The notes under the pieces are model-generated. The model made no database searches. It was not told where the DNA came from and saw nothing but the letters and a program-made list of their open reading frames with translations. A DNA stretch of 64,000 nucleotides from Pseudomonadota bacterium (GTDB lineage Bacteria > Pseudomonadota > Gammaproteobacteria > Burkholderiales > Gallionellaceae), in the NCBI GenBank assembly GCA_021821945.1, contig JAJZTF010000007.1, positions 1 through 64,000 on the forward strand, in the 5' to 3' direction. The position numbers and the translations under genes were made by a program. Positions 7,870 through 17,296 of this stretch are shown piece by piece. How positions within the stretch are numbered: position 1 is the stretch's first letter; the number at the start of each line of letters is the position of its first letter.

Positions 7870-9072
7870 TTACCAGCCTGACTCCCGTTCCGGGGTCGCG
7901 CTTATCTTGTGTATGCTCAAATCGGCGCCGTTGAATTCCTCTTCATGCTCAAGGCGTATGCCGACGGTCTTCCTGAGCGTCGCGTACACCGCATATCCTC
8001 CCGCAAAGGCGATCGCGATGCCCATCAGGGTGCCTGCGAGCTGGGACATGAAGCTCACGCCGCCGACTCCGCCCAGTGCCTTGAGCCCGAAGATGCCGGC
8101 GGCTATTCCACCCCAAGCACCGCACAACCCGTGGAGCGGCCACACGCCAAGCACGTCGTCTATCTTCCAGCGGTTCTGAGTCCAGGTGAACATCACCACG
8201 AACAATCCGCCTGCGACGATGCCCACGGCCAGCGCGCCTATGGGATGCATCAGATCCGATCCTGCGCAAACCGCAACCAGCCCGGCGAGCGGCCCGTTGT
8301 GCACGAAGCCGGGGTCGTTCTTGCCCATCCAGAGTGCGGCCAGGGTGCCGCCCACCATCGCCATCAGCGAATTCACAGCCACCAGGCCGCTGATGTTGTT
8401 GATGGTCTGGGCCGACATCACGTTGAAGCCGAACCAGCCCACCGTGAGTATCCACGCGCCGAGCGCAAGGAAGGGAATGCTCGAGGGAGGATGCGCCGCG
8501 ATCTGCCCATCCTTGTTGTAGCGGCCGCGCCTTGCGCCCAGCAGAAGCACCGCGGCAAGGCCTATCCAGCCGCCAACCGCATGCACCACCACCGAGCCTG
8601 CGAAGTCGTGGAATTCTGCGCCGAATGCGCTGTGCAACCAGTCCTGTATGCCAAGGCGGTGGTTCCATGCGATACCTTCGAAGAAGGGGTAAACGAAACC
8701 GACCAGCATGAATGTGGCCGCCATCTGGGGATTGAATTTCGCGCGTTCAGCGATGCCGCCCGAGACGATCGCGGGTATCGCCGCGGCAAAGGTCAGCAGG
8801 AAGAAGAACTTGACCAGCTCGTAGCCGCTCTTCTGCGCGAGCTCATCAGCCCCGTTGAAAAAGTTGACGCCGTAGGCGATCGCGTACCCGATGAAGAAAT
8901 AGGCCAGCGTTGAAACGGCAAAGTCGGTGAGTATCTTGACGAGCGCATTCACCTGGTTCTTCTTGCGCACCGTGCCGAGCTCGAGGAAGGCAAATCCGGC
9001 ATGCATCGCCAGCACCATGATCGCGCCCAGCAGTATGAATAACGTATCGTTGTTTATTTTGAGATTTTCCAT
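7870..9072 (-). CDS. amt: Ammonium transporter (Amt family)
   Basis: 400 aa with eleven hydrophobic segments, matching mature Amt/AmtB ammonium channels of the inner membrane. The twin conduction histidines are His164 (VVVHAVGGW) and His314 (PLHGLCGAWGG). The phenylalanine gate region and NHRLGIQDW loop are also visible. It has no N-terminal signal sequence, unlike E. coli AmtB, and carries a charged C-terminal tail (RLEHEEEFNGADLS). No glnK neighbour is present. Two NtrC-like dyads lie just upstream, suggesting nitrogen control. It lies 102 bp after the Nudix gene in the same direction and may also receive readthrough from the nuo operon. Confidence 0.95.
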   Translation of the reverse strand: MENLKINNDTLFILLGAIMVLAMHAGFAFLELGTVRKKNQVNALVKILTDFAVSTLAYFFIGYAIAYGVNFFNGADELAQKSGYELVKFFFLLTFAAAIPAIVSGGIAERAKFNPQMAATFMLVGFVYPFFEGIAWNHRLGIQDWLHSAFGAEFHDFAGSVVVHAVGGWIGLAAVLLLGARRGRYNKDGQIAAHPPSSIPFLALGAWILTVGWFGFNVMSAQTINNISGLVAVNSLMAMVGGTLAALWMGKNDPGFVHNGPLAGLVAVCAGSDLMHPIGALAVGIVAGGLFVVMFTWTQNRWKIDDVLGVWPLHGLCGAWGGIAAGIFGLKALGGVGGVSFMSQLAGTLMGIAIAFAGGYAVYATLRKTVGIRLEHEEEFNGADLSIHKISATPERESGW

Positions 9073-9112
9073 GCCGGCTCTTCATCCTAGAAGTTTCAGG
9101 GAAATGCGCCCA

Positions 9113-9169
9113 TGAACCATGATGGTGCATTCATTGGCAAATCCAGTGAAAATACACCAGAATGGTGCG
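9113..9169 (-). promoter_or_regulatory. Two NtrC-like binding dyads upstream of amt
   Basis: Two sites match the NtrC consensus TGCACCA-N3-TGGTGCA: 9113-9129 (TGAACCA-TGA-TGGTGCA, 13 of 14 positions) and 9153-9169 (TACACCA-GAA-TGGTGCG, 12 of 14). Their centres are 40 bp apart, about four helical turns, and 49 and 89 bp upstream of the amt start. I found no convincing sigma-54 GG-N10-GC element between them and the gene. Confidence 0.6.
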
Positions 9170-9174
9170 TGACG

Positions 9175-9744
9175 TCAAACGCGCCAGCCGTTCAGATGCT
9201 TGTCCAGCCACAGCAGTCCGATGATGGACTTGCTGTCGTCTATCCTGCCCGTCCGCACCCACTCCATGGCTTCGGCAAAAGGCAGCTCGAACACCTCAAG
9301 ATGCTCGCCCTCGTCCGGGTTCGCCTGCTGCTTCGCCAGACCCCGGGCCAGAAAATATTCTATGCGCTCGTTTCCGTACCCTATGCAGGGATAAGTCGTT
9401 GCCAGATGCTCCCACATGGATGCCGTGTAACCCGTCTCCTCCAGCAATTCGCGCTTGCCCGTATCGAGTATGTCTTCTCCCGGGTCGATCTTGCCTGCCG
9501 GGATCTCGATGAAATCCCTGTGCAGCGGATAGCGGTGCTGGCGCTCCATGATGAGGTTTCCATTCTCCAGAAGTGCCAGCACCGCGACGGCCCCAGGGTG
9601 GCTCACATACTCCCTGACGCTCGTGCCGCCATCCGGAAGACGGACATTATCCTTCCGCACATGCAGAAGCCTGCCTTCGTAGACAAGCTCGGTGTCGATA
9701 CAGGTCTCCTGCAGATCCACTTCGGCTCCAGATGAAAAGCGCAA
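9175..9744 (-). CDS. Nudix hydrolase, probable ADP-ribose pyrophosphatase
   Basis: 189 aa. A complete Nudix box spans residues 84-106 (GKIDPGE, then RELLEETGY), and the preceding FIEIPAG is typical of ADP-ribose pyrophosphatases. The enzyme probably hydrolyses ADP-ribose to AMP and ribose-5-phosphate; the substrate is inferred from family resemblance. It starts 4 bp after the nuoN stop and is therefore probably the last cistron of the nuo transcript, a sensible place for an enzyme clearing NAD breakdown products. Confidence 0.88.
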   Translation of the reverse strand: MRFSSGAEVDLQETCIDTELVYEGRLLHVRKDNVRLPDGGTSVREYVSHPGAVAVLALLENGNLIMERQHRYPLHRDFIEIPAGKIDPGEDILDTGKRELLEETGYTASMWEHLATTYPCIGYGNERIEYFLARGLAKQQANPDEGEHLEVFELPFAEAMEWVRTGRIDDSKSIIGLLWLDKHLNGWRV

Positions 9745-9748
9745 GGGG

Positions 9749-11197
9749 TCAGTGCAGCAGCAGGGACTGTCTCACCGACACCGCGCATATCGACATCAGG
9801 GTGCCCGGCATCAGTCCCAGCAACAGCACCCCGAGACCGTTCAGCGTCATCAGAAGGCCCGTGTCGGACTCGACGGCGATGGGCACATGGCTCTCAGGCG
9901 TGTCGAAATACATCAGCTTGATGATGCGGAGATAATAGAAGGCGCCGATCAGGGAGAACAGGACCGAGATCACGGCAAGCCAGGTATATCCCGCCTGGAC
10001 GACCGAGTTCAGCACGGCAAACTTCGCATAGAATCCCACGGTCGGGGGGATGCCCGCCATCGAAAGCATCAGAAGCATCATCATGAAGGCAAGCCATGGG
10101 CTGCGCTGGTTCAGTCCCTTGAAATCGCTCAGCGTGTCGGCCTCGAAGCCTGCCCTTGAGAGCATCATGATCATGCCGAAACCGCCCAGGGACATGATCA
10201 TGTAGACCACCGTATAGAACATCGCCGAACCATATCCCTCTATGCCGCCGCTGATCAGGCCGAGCAGCATGAAGCCCATGTGCGTGATCGTCGAATAGGC
10301 GAACATGCGCTTGATGTTGGTCTGCGCGATCGCTGACAGATTTCCGAGCGCCATCGACGCAATCGCCAGCACCACCAGCATCCCCGTCCAGTCGGCAGAA
10401 AGCCCCTGCAGCCCTTCGACCAGGATGCGCACGGTGAATGCAAAGGCCGCAAGCTTGGGCACGGACCCGATCAGCAGTGTCATCGCGGTGGGCGCCCCGT
10501 GGTATACGTCCGGCACCCACATGTGGAAGGGCACCACGCCGAGCTTGAAAGCAAGTCCTGAGACGATGAACACGAGGCCGAATGCCAGCAGCGCCTTGTT
10601 CTGCACACCCTGATGGATCGCATTCGAAATCACCCCGAGCTCGAGGCTTCCGGTTGCGCCATATATCATCGACATGCCGTAGAGCAAAAGGCCAGAGGCC
10701 AGTGCGCCAAGCACGAAATACTTCATCGCGGCCTCCGTCCCGATCGCGGAATCGCGCTGCAGCGCGACCATCGCATAAAGGCTGAGCGAGAGCAGTTCGA
10801 GGCCAAGATAGAGCGTCAGGAAATGGTTCGCGGATATCATCACGTTCATGCCCAGCAGCGCGAAAAGTGCGAGCACCAGGAATTCCCCGGTGAACAATCC
10901 GCGCAGCAGGAGGTACTGGCGCGAGTACACGAGCACCATGGACATGCCGAGATAGCTCAGCATCTTCAGCACGTCGGACAGGAGGTCGTCGACGAACATG
11001 CCGTTGAATGCGTAAAACACCCCGCGCTCGTGCGTTCCCACCGTGACCAGCGAGCAGCCGAGTAGCGTCAGTTGGACAAACAGATAAGTGTATATCTTGT
11101 TTGTCTTGAGCAGCAGGTCGAATATCAGGATGAAACACACCATCACCAGCAGGAAGATTTCCGCAGCGGCAGGCAACAGATTGGCCATCAAGTTCAT
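9749..11197 (-). CDS. nuoN: NADH-quinone oxidoreductase subunit N
   Basis: 482 aa antiporter-like membrane subunit of complex I with about 14 hydrophobic helices. It contributes one of the proton pathways in the membrane arm. Conserved elements include the lysine/glutamate-bearing helices, [15 protein letters not shown] and [16 protein letters not shown]. It is the last nuo gene, following nuoM by 41 bp and preceding the Nudix gene by 4 bp. Confidence 0.97.
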   Translation of the reverse strand: MNLMANLLPAAAEIFLLVMVCFILIFDLLLKTNKIYTYLFVQLTLLGCSLVTVGTHERGVFYAFNGMFVDDLLSDVLKMLSYLGMSMVLVYSRQYLLLRGLFTGEFLVLALFALLGMNVMISANHFLTLYLGLELLSLSLYAMVALQRDSAIGTEAAMKYFVLGALASGLLLYGMSMIYGATGSLELGVISNAIHQGVQNKALLAFGLVFIVSGLAFKLGVVPFHMWVPDVYHGAPTAMTLLIGSVPKLAAFAFTVRILVEGLQGLSADWTGMLVVLAIASMALGNLSAIAQTNIKRMFAYSTITHMGFMLLGLISGGIEGYGSAMFYTVVYMIMSLGGFGMIMMLSRAGFEADTLSDFKGLNQRSPWLAFMMMLLMLSMAGIPPTVGFYAKFAVLNSVVQAGYTWLAVISVLFSLIGAFYYLRIIKLMYFDTPESHVPIAVESDTGLLMTLNGLGVLLLGLMPGTLMSICAVSVRQSLLLH

Positions 11198-11238
11198 ATA
11201 TAACCTCGAAAATAGTTACTTCCGCTTGCCATTGCGGC

Positions 11239-12729
11239 TTACAAGGGCAGCTTGGATTGCGCAACATGCACCAGCAGGTCGTTCACCGATGCGTGCAGGA
11301 TTTCGCCGAATGGCAGAGGGTAGACGCCCATGCCCAGCACAAAAATGGTCAGCAACGCCAGAATCAGGATTTCCCGCGCATTGATGTCTGTCAGTTCCCC
11401 GACGTGGCTGTTTGTCACAGCGCCGAAGATCACGCGCTTGTACATCCAGAGGGTATAGGCCGCGCCGAAGATCAGGGTGGTTGCCGCCGCGAAGGCATAC
11501 CAGAAATTCACCCTGATGGTACCCATCAGCACCATGAATTCGCCGACGAACGCGCTGGTGCCCGGCAGGCCGCTGTTGGCCATCGCAAACAGCATGAAGA
11601 ATGCGGCAAACACCGGCATCTTGTTGACGACGCCGCCGTAGTCGGCGATCTTCCTGGAATGCATGCGGTCATAAAGAACGCCGATGCAGAGGAACAATGC
11701 GCCCGCAACAAAACCGTGGGAGAGCATCTGCAAAAGCGCGCCCTCCATGCCATAGGCGTTGAAGATGAAGAGGCCGAGCGTGACGAACCCCATGTGCGAG
11801 ATCGACGAATAGGCCACCAGCTTCTTCATGTCCGACTGCATCAACGCGACCAGACCGATGTAGATGATCGCGATCAAGGACAGCGCGATCATGATGCCTG
11901 CAAGCTTGTGACTCGCATCCGGCGTGATCGGCATCGAGAAGCGGAGGAAGCCGTATGCGCCGACCTTCAGCATGATCGCCGCAAGGATTACAGAGCCGCC
12001 TGTCGGCGCCTCGACGTGCGCATCGGGCAGCCAGGTATGCACCGGGAACATCGGCACCTTGACGGCGAACGCGAAGAAGAAGGCGATGAAGATCAGGATC
12101 TGCGCGTTCATCGGGATCGCGACCTTCTGGAAGTCAAGGATCGAGAAGCTTCCGCCGGTGAGATTGTAGAGATAGATCAGCGCCACCAGCATCAGGAGCG
12201 ACCCCAGCAGCGTATAGAGGAAGAACTTCATCGTCGCATAGATGCGGTTGGGTCCGCCCCAGACGCCGATAATGATGAACATCGGTATCAGCATCGCCTC
12301 CCAGAACACGTAGAACAGGATCGAGTCCAGCGCCGCGAACACGCCGTTGACGATGCCCGACATAACGAGGAATGCGGCCATGTACTGCGAGACGCGCTTT
12401 TCGATCACGCGCCATCCTGCGATCACGACGATCACCGTGAAGAAGCTGTTCAAAAGCACGAACAGCATCGAGATGCCGTCCACGCCAAGATGGTAGTGTA
12501 TGTTGAAGCGGGCGATCCAGTCGTGCAGCTCGACGAACTGCATCGCGCTGGTCGTTGTATTGAACCCTGTATAGAGCGGCAAGGTGACCGCGAAGCCCAG
12601 CAGGCTGCCGACCAGCGCAAGCAGGCGTGCGAGCGATGCGTTCTTGTCGTCTCCGGTTGCCAGCACCAGTATGCCGAAGATGATGGGCAACCATATCGCA
12701 ACGCTAATTACAGGTAATCCAAAAATCAT
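11239..12729 (-). CDS. nuoM: NADH-quinone oxidoreductase subunit M
   Basis: 496 aa antiporter-like proton-translocating subunit of complex I. The hallmark FFAFAVKVPMFPVHTWLPDAHVEAPT motif region (around residues 215-242) contains the conserved Lys, and ALMQSDMKKLVAYSSISHMG is present. About 14 transmembrane helices are visible. It lies between nuoL and nuoN in the standard order. Confidence 0.97.
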   Translation of the reverse strand: MIFGLPVISVAIWLPIIFGILVLATGDDKNASLARLLALVGSLLGFAVTLPLYTGFNTTTSAMQFVELHDWIARFNIHYHLGVDGISMLFVLLNSFFTVIVVIAGWRVIEKRVSQYMAAFLVMSGIVNGVFAALDSILFYVFWEAMLIPMFIIIGVWGGPNRIYATMKFFLYTLLGSLLMLVALIYLYNLTGGSFSILDFQKVAIPMNAQILIFIAFFFAFAVKVPMFPVHTWLPDAHVEAPTGGSVILAAIMLKVGAYGFLRFSMPITPDASHKLAGIMIALSLIAIIYIGLVALMQSDMKKLVAYSSISHMGFVTLGLFIFNAYGMEGALLQMLSHGFVAGALFLCIGVLYDRMHSRKIADYGGVVNKMPVFAAFFMLFAMANSGLPGTSAFVGEFMVLMGTIRVNFWYAFAAATTLIFGAAYTLWMYKRVIFGAVTNSHVGELTDINAREILILALLTIFVLGMGVYPLPFGEILHASVNDLLVHVAQSKLPL

Positions 12730-12782
12730 GCTGTGTTTCCTTTAATCACGAAGCTGAATGTCGAAAGCGGCGCTTCCCACGA

Positions 12783-14795
12783 TTAAAACCAGTTTCTTAT
12801 CGACAACAGAACGAACACGCCAACGATCATGGTGAACGCATAGTGGTAGATGTAGCCCGTCTGGAACCTGCGCACCACGCCCGAGAACCTTCCCACCAGA
12901 CCGGCTGAGCCGTTCACCACGAGGCCATCGATCAGGAACTTGTCTCCGGCATCGCCGAGGAAACGGCTCAGCATGCGTGCGCCCCCCGCAAAGAACCAGT
13001 CGTTGAACCTGTCGAAGTAGTACTTGTTGTCCAGAAGCACATAGATGCCATGAAAGCGCTTCTGCAGCGCTGCCGGAATGTCCGGGCGCATGAGATAGAA
13101 GTAACCCGAGATCACGACGCCTGCGACCGCGAGCCAGAGCGGCAGGCTCGAGAAGGCATGAACCGCCATCGCGAAGCTGCCGTGGAACTCCTCCTGGAGC
13201 TCGCGCATCACCTCATGGTTCTGAGCGATGTAGATGGCATCCTTGAAGTAGCCGCCAAAGAGCATGGGGCCGATCGCGATGTAGCCGATCACGACGGAAG
13301 GAATCGCAAGCAGCACGAGCGGGAGCGTCACCACCCAGGGGGACTCGTGGGGCTTCTGTCCGGGAGCGAGCCCGTGGTGGTGATCCGCTGCGACCTCCTC
13401 GTCGGCATGATCTTCCTGGTGATCGTGGTGCCCTCCGAAGCGCTCCTTGCCGTGGAAGACCAGGAAATACATGCGGAAGGAATAGAATGCGGTGATGAAA
13501 ACGCAGGCCACCACGGAGAAGTATGCAAAGCCCGAGCCTGCAAGATGCGAGCGGCCCACCGCCTCGATGATGCTGTCCTTGGAATAGAATCCCGAGAAGA
13601 AAGGCGTCCCGATCAGCGCGAGCGATCCTATCAGCGAGGTGATCCAGGTGATCGGCATGTATTTTCTCAGCCCGCCCATGTTGCGGATGTCCTGATCGTG
13701 GTGCATGCCGATGATCACGCTGCCTGCGGCCAGGAACAGCAGCGCCTTGAAGAAGGCGTGGGTCATCAGATGGAAGATCGCGACGGGATAGGCCGAGGCG
13801 CCCAGCGCGACCGTCATGTAGCCAAGCTGGGAGAGCGTGGAATAGGCGATCACGCGCTTGATGTCGTTCTGTATGATGCCCAGAAAGCCCATGAAGAGCG
13901 CGGTGATCGCGCCTATCACCATCACGAATGAAAGCGCGGCATCGGATAGCTCGAACACCGGCGACATGCGCGCGACCATGAAGATGCCTGCCGTCACCAT
14001 GGTGGCCGCATGGATCAGCGCGGAGATCGGGGTCGGGCCTTCCATCGAATCCGGAAGCCACACGTGCAGCGGGAACTGTGCGGACTTGCCCATCGCGCCG
14101 ATGAAGAGCAGTATGCAGATCGCGGTGAGCAGGTTGACCGACATGCCGGGGATGGGCGCGATGTCGTTTGCGTGGTTCGCGACGTTGGCGAACACGGCCG
14201 CATAATCCAGTGTCCCGAAGACCTTGAGGACCAGCCCTATGCCGAGCAGGAATCCGAAGTCGCCCACGCGGTTGACCAGGAAGGCCTTGAGGTTCGCATA
14301 GATCGCGGTCGGCCTCGTGTACCAGAAACCGATCAGAAGGTATGACACCAGACCCACCGCCTCCCAGCCGAAGAAGAGCTGCATAAAGTTGTTCGACATC
14401 ACGAGCATCAGCATCGAGAATGTGAAGAGCGATATGTAGCTGAAGAAGCGCTGATAGCCTTCATCCTCCTCCATGTAGCCTATGGTGTAGATGTGCACCA
14501 TCAGGGAGACCGAAGTCACGACCAGCATCATCGTCGCGGTCAGCCTGTCTATCAAAAAGCCCACCTGGAAGCTCGTGTCGCCCGAATTGAGCCAGGTGTA
14601 GACGGGCCCGTTGAAAAGGTGGCCTGCCATCACGTCCTGGAATATCCTGATCGCGGAAAACAACGAGAGGCCGACCAGCGCGATCACGATGCGGTGGGTC
14701 GTCCTGCGCCCCAACGCGCGTCCGAAAAGTCCGGCGATGATGGCACCCAGCAGGGGCGCGAAAGGCACGATCAGATAGTAGTTTTGAATGTTCAT
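12783..14795 (-). CDS. nuoL: NADH-quinone oxidoreductase subunit L
   Basis: 670 aa, the largest antiporter-like subunit at the distal end of the membrane arm. It carries the antiporter core (PLHVWLPDSMEGPTP, IIQNDIKRVIAYSTLSQLGYM) and a C-terminal extension that in known structures forms the lateral helix HL. A histidine/acidic stretch lies in the loop near residues 450-475 (GGHHDHQEDHADEE), probably cytoplasmic or periplasmic loop sequence. It starts 4 bp after the nuoK stop and precedes nuoM by 53 bp. Confidence 0.97.
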   Translation of the reverse strand: MNIQNYYLIVPFAPLLGAIIAGLFGRALGRRTTHRIVIALVGLSLFSAIRIFQDVMAGHLFNGPVYTWLNSGDTSFQVGFLIDRLTATMMLVVTSVSLMVHIYTIGYMEEDEGYQRFFSYISLFTFSMLMLVMSNNFMQLFFGWEAVGLVSYLLIGFWYTRPTAIYANLKAFLVNRVGDFGFLLGIGLVLKVFGTLDYAAVFANVANHANDIAPIPGMSVNLLTAICILLFIGAMGKSAQFPLHVWLPDSMEGPTPISALIHAATMVTAGIFMVARMSPVFELSDAALSFVMVIGAITALFMGFLGIIQNDIKRVIAYSTLSQLGYMTVALGASAYPVAIFHLMTHAFFKALLFLAAGSVIIGMHHDQDIRNMGGLRKYMPITWITSLIGSLALIGTPFFSGFYSKDSIIEAVGRSHLAGSGFAYFSVVACVFITAFYSFRMYFLVFHGKERFGGHHDHQEDHADEEVAADHHHGLAPGQKPHESPWVVTLPLVLLAIPSVVIGYIAIGPMLFGGYFKDAIYIAQNHEVMRELQEEFHGSFAMAVHAFSSLPLWLAVAGVVISGYFYLMRPDIPAALQKRFHGIYVLLDNKYYFDRFNDWFFAGGARMLSRFLGDAGDKFLIDGLVVNGSAGLVGRFSGVVRRFQTGYIYHYAFTMIVGVFVLLSIRNWF

Positions 14796-14799
14796 TGCA

Positions 14800-15105
14800 T
14801 CAGCCTTTCAAACTGCCGAGATCATCGACGTTGATGGTGCGCAGGTTGCGGAAGAGCACGACCAGGATCGCGAGTCCTATCGCGGCCTCCGCTGCGGCCA
14901 CGGTGAGGATGAAGAACACGAAGACCTGCCCTGCCGTGTCGTTGAGATAGTGCGAGAACGCAATGAAGTTGGTGTTCACGGCGAGCAGCATCAGCTCGAT
15001 CGACATCAGGAGGATGATGACGTTCTTGCGGTTCAGGAATATCCCCAGCACGCTGATGGCAAAGAGCACGGCGCTGAACACGAGATAATGGGAAAGGGTT
15101 ATCAT
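14800..15105 (-). CDS. nuoK: NADH-quinone oxidoreductase subunit K
   Basis: 101 aa with three transmembrane helices, the standard size. The conserved membrane glutamates of the proton path are in [11 protein letters not shown] and [11 protein letters not shown]. It sits between nuoJ (18 bp upstream) and nuoL (4 bp downstream). Confidence 0.96.
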   Translation of the reverse strand: MITLSHYLVFSAVLFAISVLGIFLNRKNVIILLMSIELMLLAVNTNFIAFSHYLNDTAGQVFVFFILTVAAAEAAIGLAILVVLFRNLRTINVDDLGSLKG

Positions 15106-15123
15106 TTTTTTCGCTCCCTGTTT

Positions 15124-15732
15124 CTACTTGCCGTCAGCCCTGGACTCCGGCGGCATCTTCACGACGCGCAGGCGGTCGGCCTTCTTCACCTTGACCTGCT
15201 CGGACACGTTCTGCGACTTCACACCCGCGCGGCGGCGCAATGTCAGCGCGATCGCCGCGACCATCGCCACCAGAAGGACCACTGCAGCGAGCTCGAAGGG
15301 ATAGACGTAATGGGTATAGAGCAGCCTTCCAAGCTCCTTGGTGTTGCTGTAGTCCGCCGCATGCGCGACAGCCCTCCCGGATTCCGAAGTCTGGCGCGAG
15401 CCCAGAACCCAGACCATCTCGAACACCATGAGCCCAGCAATCCCGGCGCCAAAGGGAAACCAGCGCCAGAAGCCTTCCCTGAGCTTCACGAGATTGATGT
15501 CCAGCATCATCACGACGAAGAGGAACAGCACCATCACCGCGCCCACATAGACCAGGACCAGCGTGATCGCGAGGAACTCGGCCTCGAGCAGCATCCATAT
15601 TCCGGCCGCGCTGCAGAATGCCAGCACCAGGAACAGCGCGGCATGCACGGGGTTGCGCGCGATGATCACGCCCGTTGCAGCGAGTGTCGTGATGACCGCG
15701 AACAGATAAAAAACCGCATCGAAGAAACTCAT
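15124..15732 (-). CDS. nuoJ: NADH-quinone oxidoreductase subunit J
   Basis: 202 aa from the ATG at 15732 (MSFFDAVFYLF). The frame is open further upstream, but that part overlaps nuoI and is arginine/serine-rich nonsense. Five hydrophobic helices and the conserved LEAEFLAITLVLVYVGAVMVL segment, including the tyrosine of the flexible helix TM3, identify NuoJ. The C-terminal 40 residues are basic and extend beyond the E. coli protein, as in other betaproteobacteria. It starts 13 bp after nuoI. Confidence 0.95.
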   Translation of the reverse strand: MSFFDAVFYLFAVITTLAATGVIIARNPVHAALFLVLAFCSAAGIWMLLEAEFLAITLVLVYVGAVMVLFLFVVMMLDINLVKLREGFWRWFPFGAGIAGLMVFEMVWVLGSRQTSESGRAVAHAADYSNTKELGRLLYTHYVYPFELAAVVLLVAMVAAIALTLRRRAGVKSQNVSEQVKVKKADRLRVVKMPPESRADGK

Positions 15733-15745
15733 CCATTCACCCCAT

Positions 15746-16240
15746 TCATCTGTATTTGGCGTCCGACGCGCGATCCTTCGCGATCTGCGCCTCATGCTTT
15801 TCCCCCACCGCGAGCAGCATGGGCTTGGTATAGTACAGATCGCCGCGGTTCTCCCCGTGATACTCGAAGATGCGCGTCTCGACGATCGCATCCACCGGGC
15901 ATGATTCCTCGCAGAAGCCGCAGAAGATGCATTTGGTGAGGTCTATGTCATAGCGCGTCGTGCGGCGCGTTCCGTCCTCGCGCTCGGCCACCTCGATGTT
16001 GATCGCAAGCGCCGGGCAGACCGCCTCGCACAGCTTGCATCCTATGCAGCGCTCCTCGCCGTTGGGATAGCGGCGCTGCGCATGCAGGCCCCTGAAGCGG
16101 TAGCTCTGCGGCGTCTTCTCGTCCGGAAACTGCACGGTGATCTTGCGCGCGAACATGTAGCGCCCGGTCAGCGCCATGCCCTTGAGCAGTTCGACGAGCA
16201 GGAAGGTCCTGAAGAATTCCTTAATTTTTTCCATATTCAT
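15746..16240 (-). CDS. nuoI: NADH-quinone oxidoreductase subunit I
   Basis: 164 aa peripheral subunit carrying two 4Fe-4S clusters (N6a and N6b) that pass electrons to NuoB. The two cysteine motifs are [12 protein letters not shown] and [12 protein letters not shown]. The N-terminal amphipathic helix anchors it to the membrane arm. It lies between nuoH and nuoJ. Confidence 0.97.
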   Translation of the reverse strand: MNMEKIKEFFRTFLLVELLKGMALTGRYMFARKITVQFPDEKTPQSYRFRGLHAQRRYPNGEERCIGCKLCEAVCPALAINIEVAEREDGTRRTTRYDIDLTKCIFCGFCEESCPVDAIVETRIFEYHGENRGDLYYTKPMLLAVGEKHEAQIAKDRASDAKYR

Positions 16241-16267
16241 GTCCTCTTGAGCATGCGCCCCGTCACG

Positions 16268-17296
16268 CTACCAAAGCCAGTAGGAGGTCTGCATCCACAC
16301 ACCCACGACCACGACCCAGATGAGGGACACCGGAATGAACACCTTCCATCCCAGACGCATCAGCTGGTCATAGCGGTACCTGGGGAAGGTCGCGCGAAAC
16401 CACAGGAACAGGAAGAGCACGACGGCGACCTTGATGAACATCCAGAGGATCCCGTCCGGCAGGAAAGGCAAGGGCGAAAGCCAGCCGCCCAGGAACATGA
16501 TCGACGTCAGGAAAGAGACCAGGATCATGTTCGCGTATTCGCCGAGGAAGAAAAGCGCGAACGCCATGCCCGAGTATTCGACGTGGAAACCCGCGACGAT
16601 CTCGGATTCCCCTTCCGCCACGTCGAAGGGTGCGCGGTTGGTCTCGGCGACCCCCGATATGAAATACACCACGAACATCGGGAACAGCGGAATGAAATAC
16701 CAGTTCAGAAACCCGTGCGTTCCCTGCTGCCCGCGCACGATGTCGCCGAGATTCAGGCTTTGCGCCGCCATCAGCACGGTCACCAGGGCGAAGCCCATCG
16801 CGATTTCGTATGACACGATCTGCGCTGCCGAACGCAACGAGCCCAGGAATGCATACTTGGAATTGGATGCCCAGCCCGCGATGATGATGCCGTATACGCC
16901 TAGGGATGCCATCGCCAGCACGTAGAGCAGACCCGCGTTCACGTTCGCGACCACGAGTTCCGCGTTGAAGGGCACAACCGCCCACACGGCGAGCGCAGGC
17001 ATCAGGGTCAGTATGGGGGCGACGATGAACAGGAACTTGTTCGCGCCGCTCGGCACGATGATCTCCTTCATCAGAAGCTTCAGGCCGTCCGCCAATGGCT
17101 GCAGCAGACCGAAATAGCCCACCCGGTTCGGGCCTATGCGGATCTGCATCCAGCCTATCACCTTGCGCTCGGCCAGCGTCAGATAGGCGACAGCGCCCAT
17201 CAGCGGCAGCACGATCACCACGATCTTGAGCAGGGTCCAGATGGGGAGCCATGCGGGCCCCAGCATTTTCTGTATGGGTTCGAGCCATTCCATCAT
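16268..17296 (-). CDS. nuoH: NADH-quinone oxidoreductase subunit H
   Basis: 342 aa, eight-helix membrane subunit that forms part of the quinone-binding chamber. Conserved features include [19 protein letters not shown] (near residues 42-60), [26 protein letters not shown] with its charged residues, and [19 protein letters not shown]. The start codon overlaps the nuoG stop by 4 nt (ATGA type). Confidence 0.97.
   Translation of the reverse strand: MMEWLEPIQKMLGPAWLPIWTLLKIVVIVLPLMGAVAYLTLAERKVIGWMQIRIGPNRVGYFGLLQPLADGLKLLMKEIIVPSGANKFLFIVAPILTLMPALAVWAVVPFNAELVVANVNAGLLYVLAMASLGVYGIIIAGWASNSKYAFLGSLRSAAQIVSYEIAMGFALVTVLMAAQSLNLGDIVRGQQGTHGFLNWYFIPLFPMFVVYFISGVAETNRAPFDVAEGESEIVAGFHVEYSGMAFALFFLGEYANMILVSFLTSIMFLGGWLSPLPFLPDGILWMFIKVAVVLFLFLWFRATFPRYRYDQLMRLGWKVFIPVSLIWVVVVGVWMQTSYWLW

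Noticed and set aside
9073..9112. Sigma-54 promoter for amt
   Set aside because: The best candidate has GG and GC separated by 9 bp rather than 10, with poor flanking matches.
11257..12717. Long plus-strand frame (486 aa) antisense to nuoM
   Set aside because: It is a shadow of nuoM: the translation is rich in His, Arg, Asp and Glu without any domain, and nuoM on the other strand is certain.
14788..15939. 383-aa plus-strand frame antisense to nuoJ-nuoK
   Set aside because: Same reason as other antisense frames; composition is charged and repetitive, with no homology I recognise.
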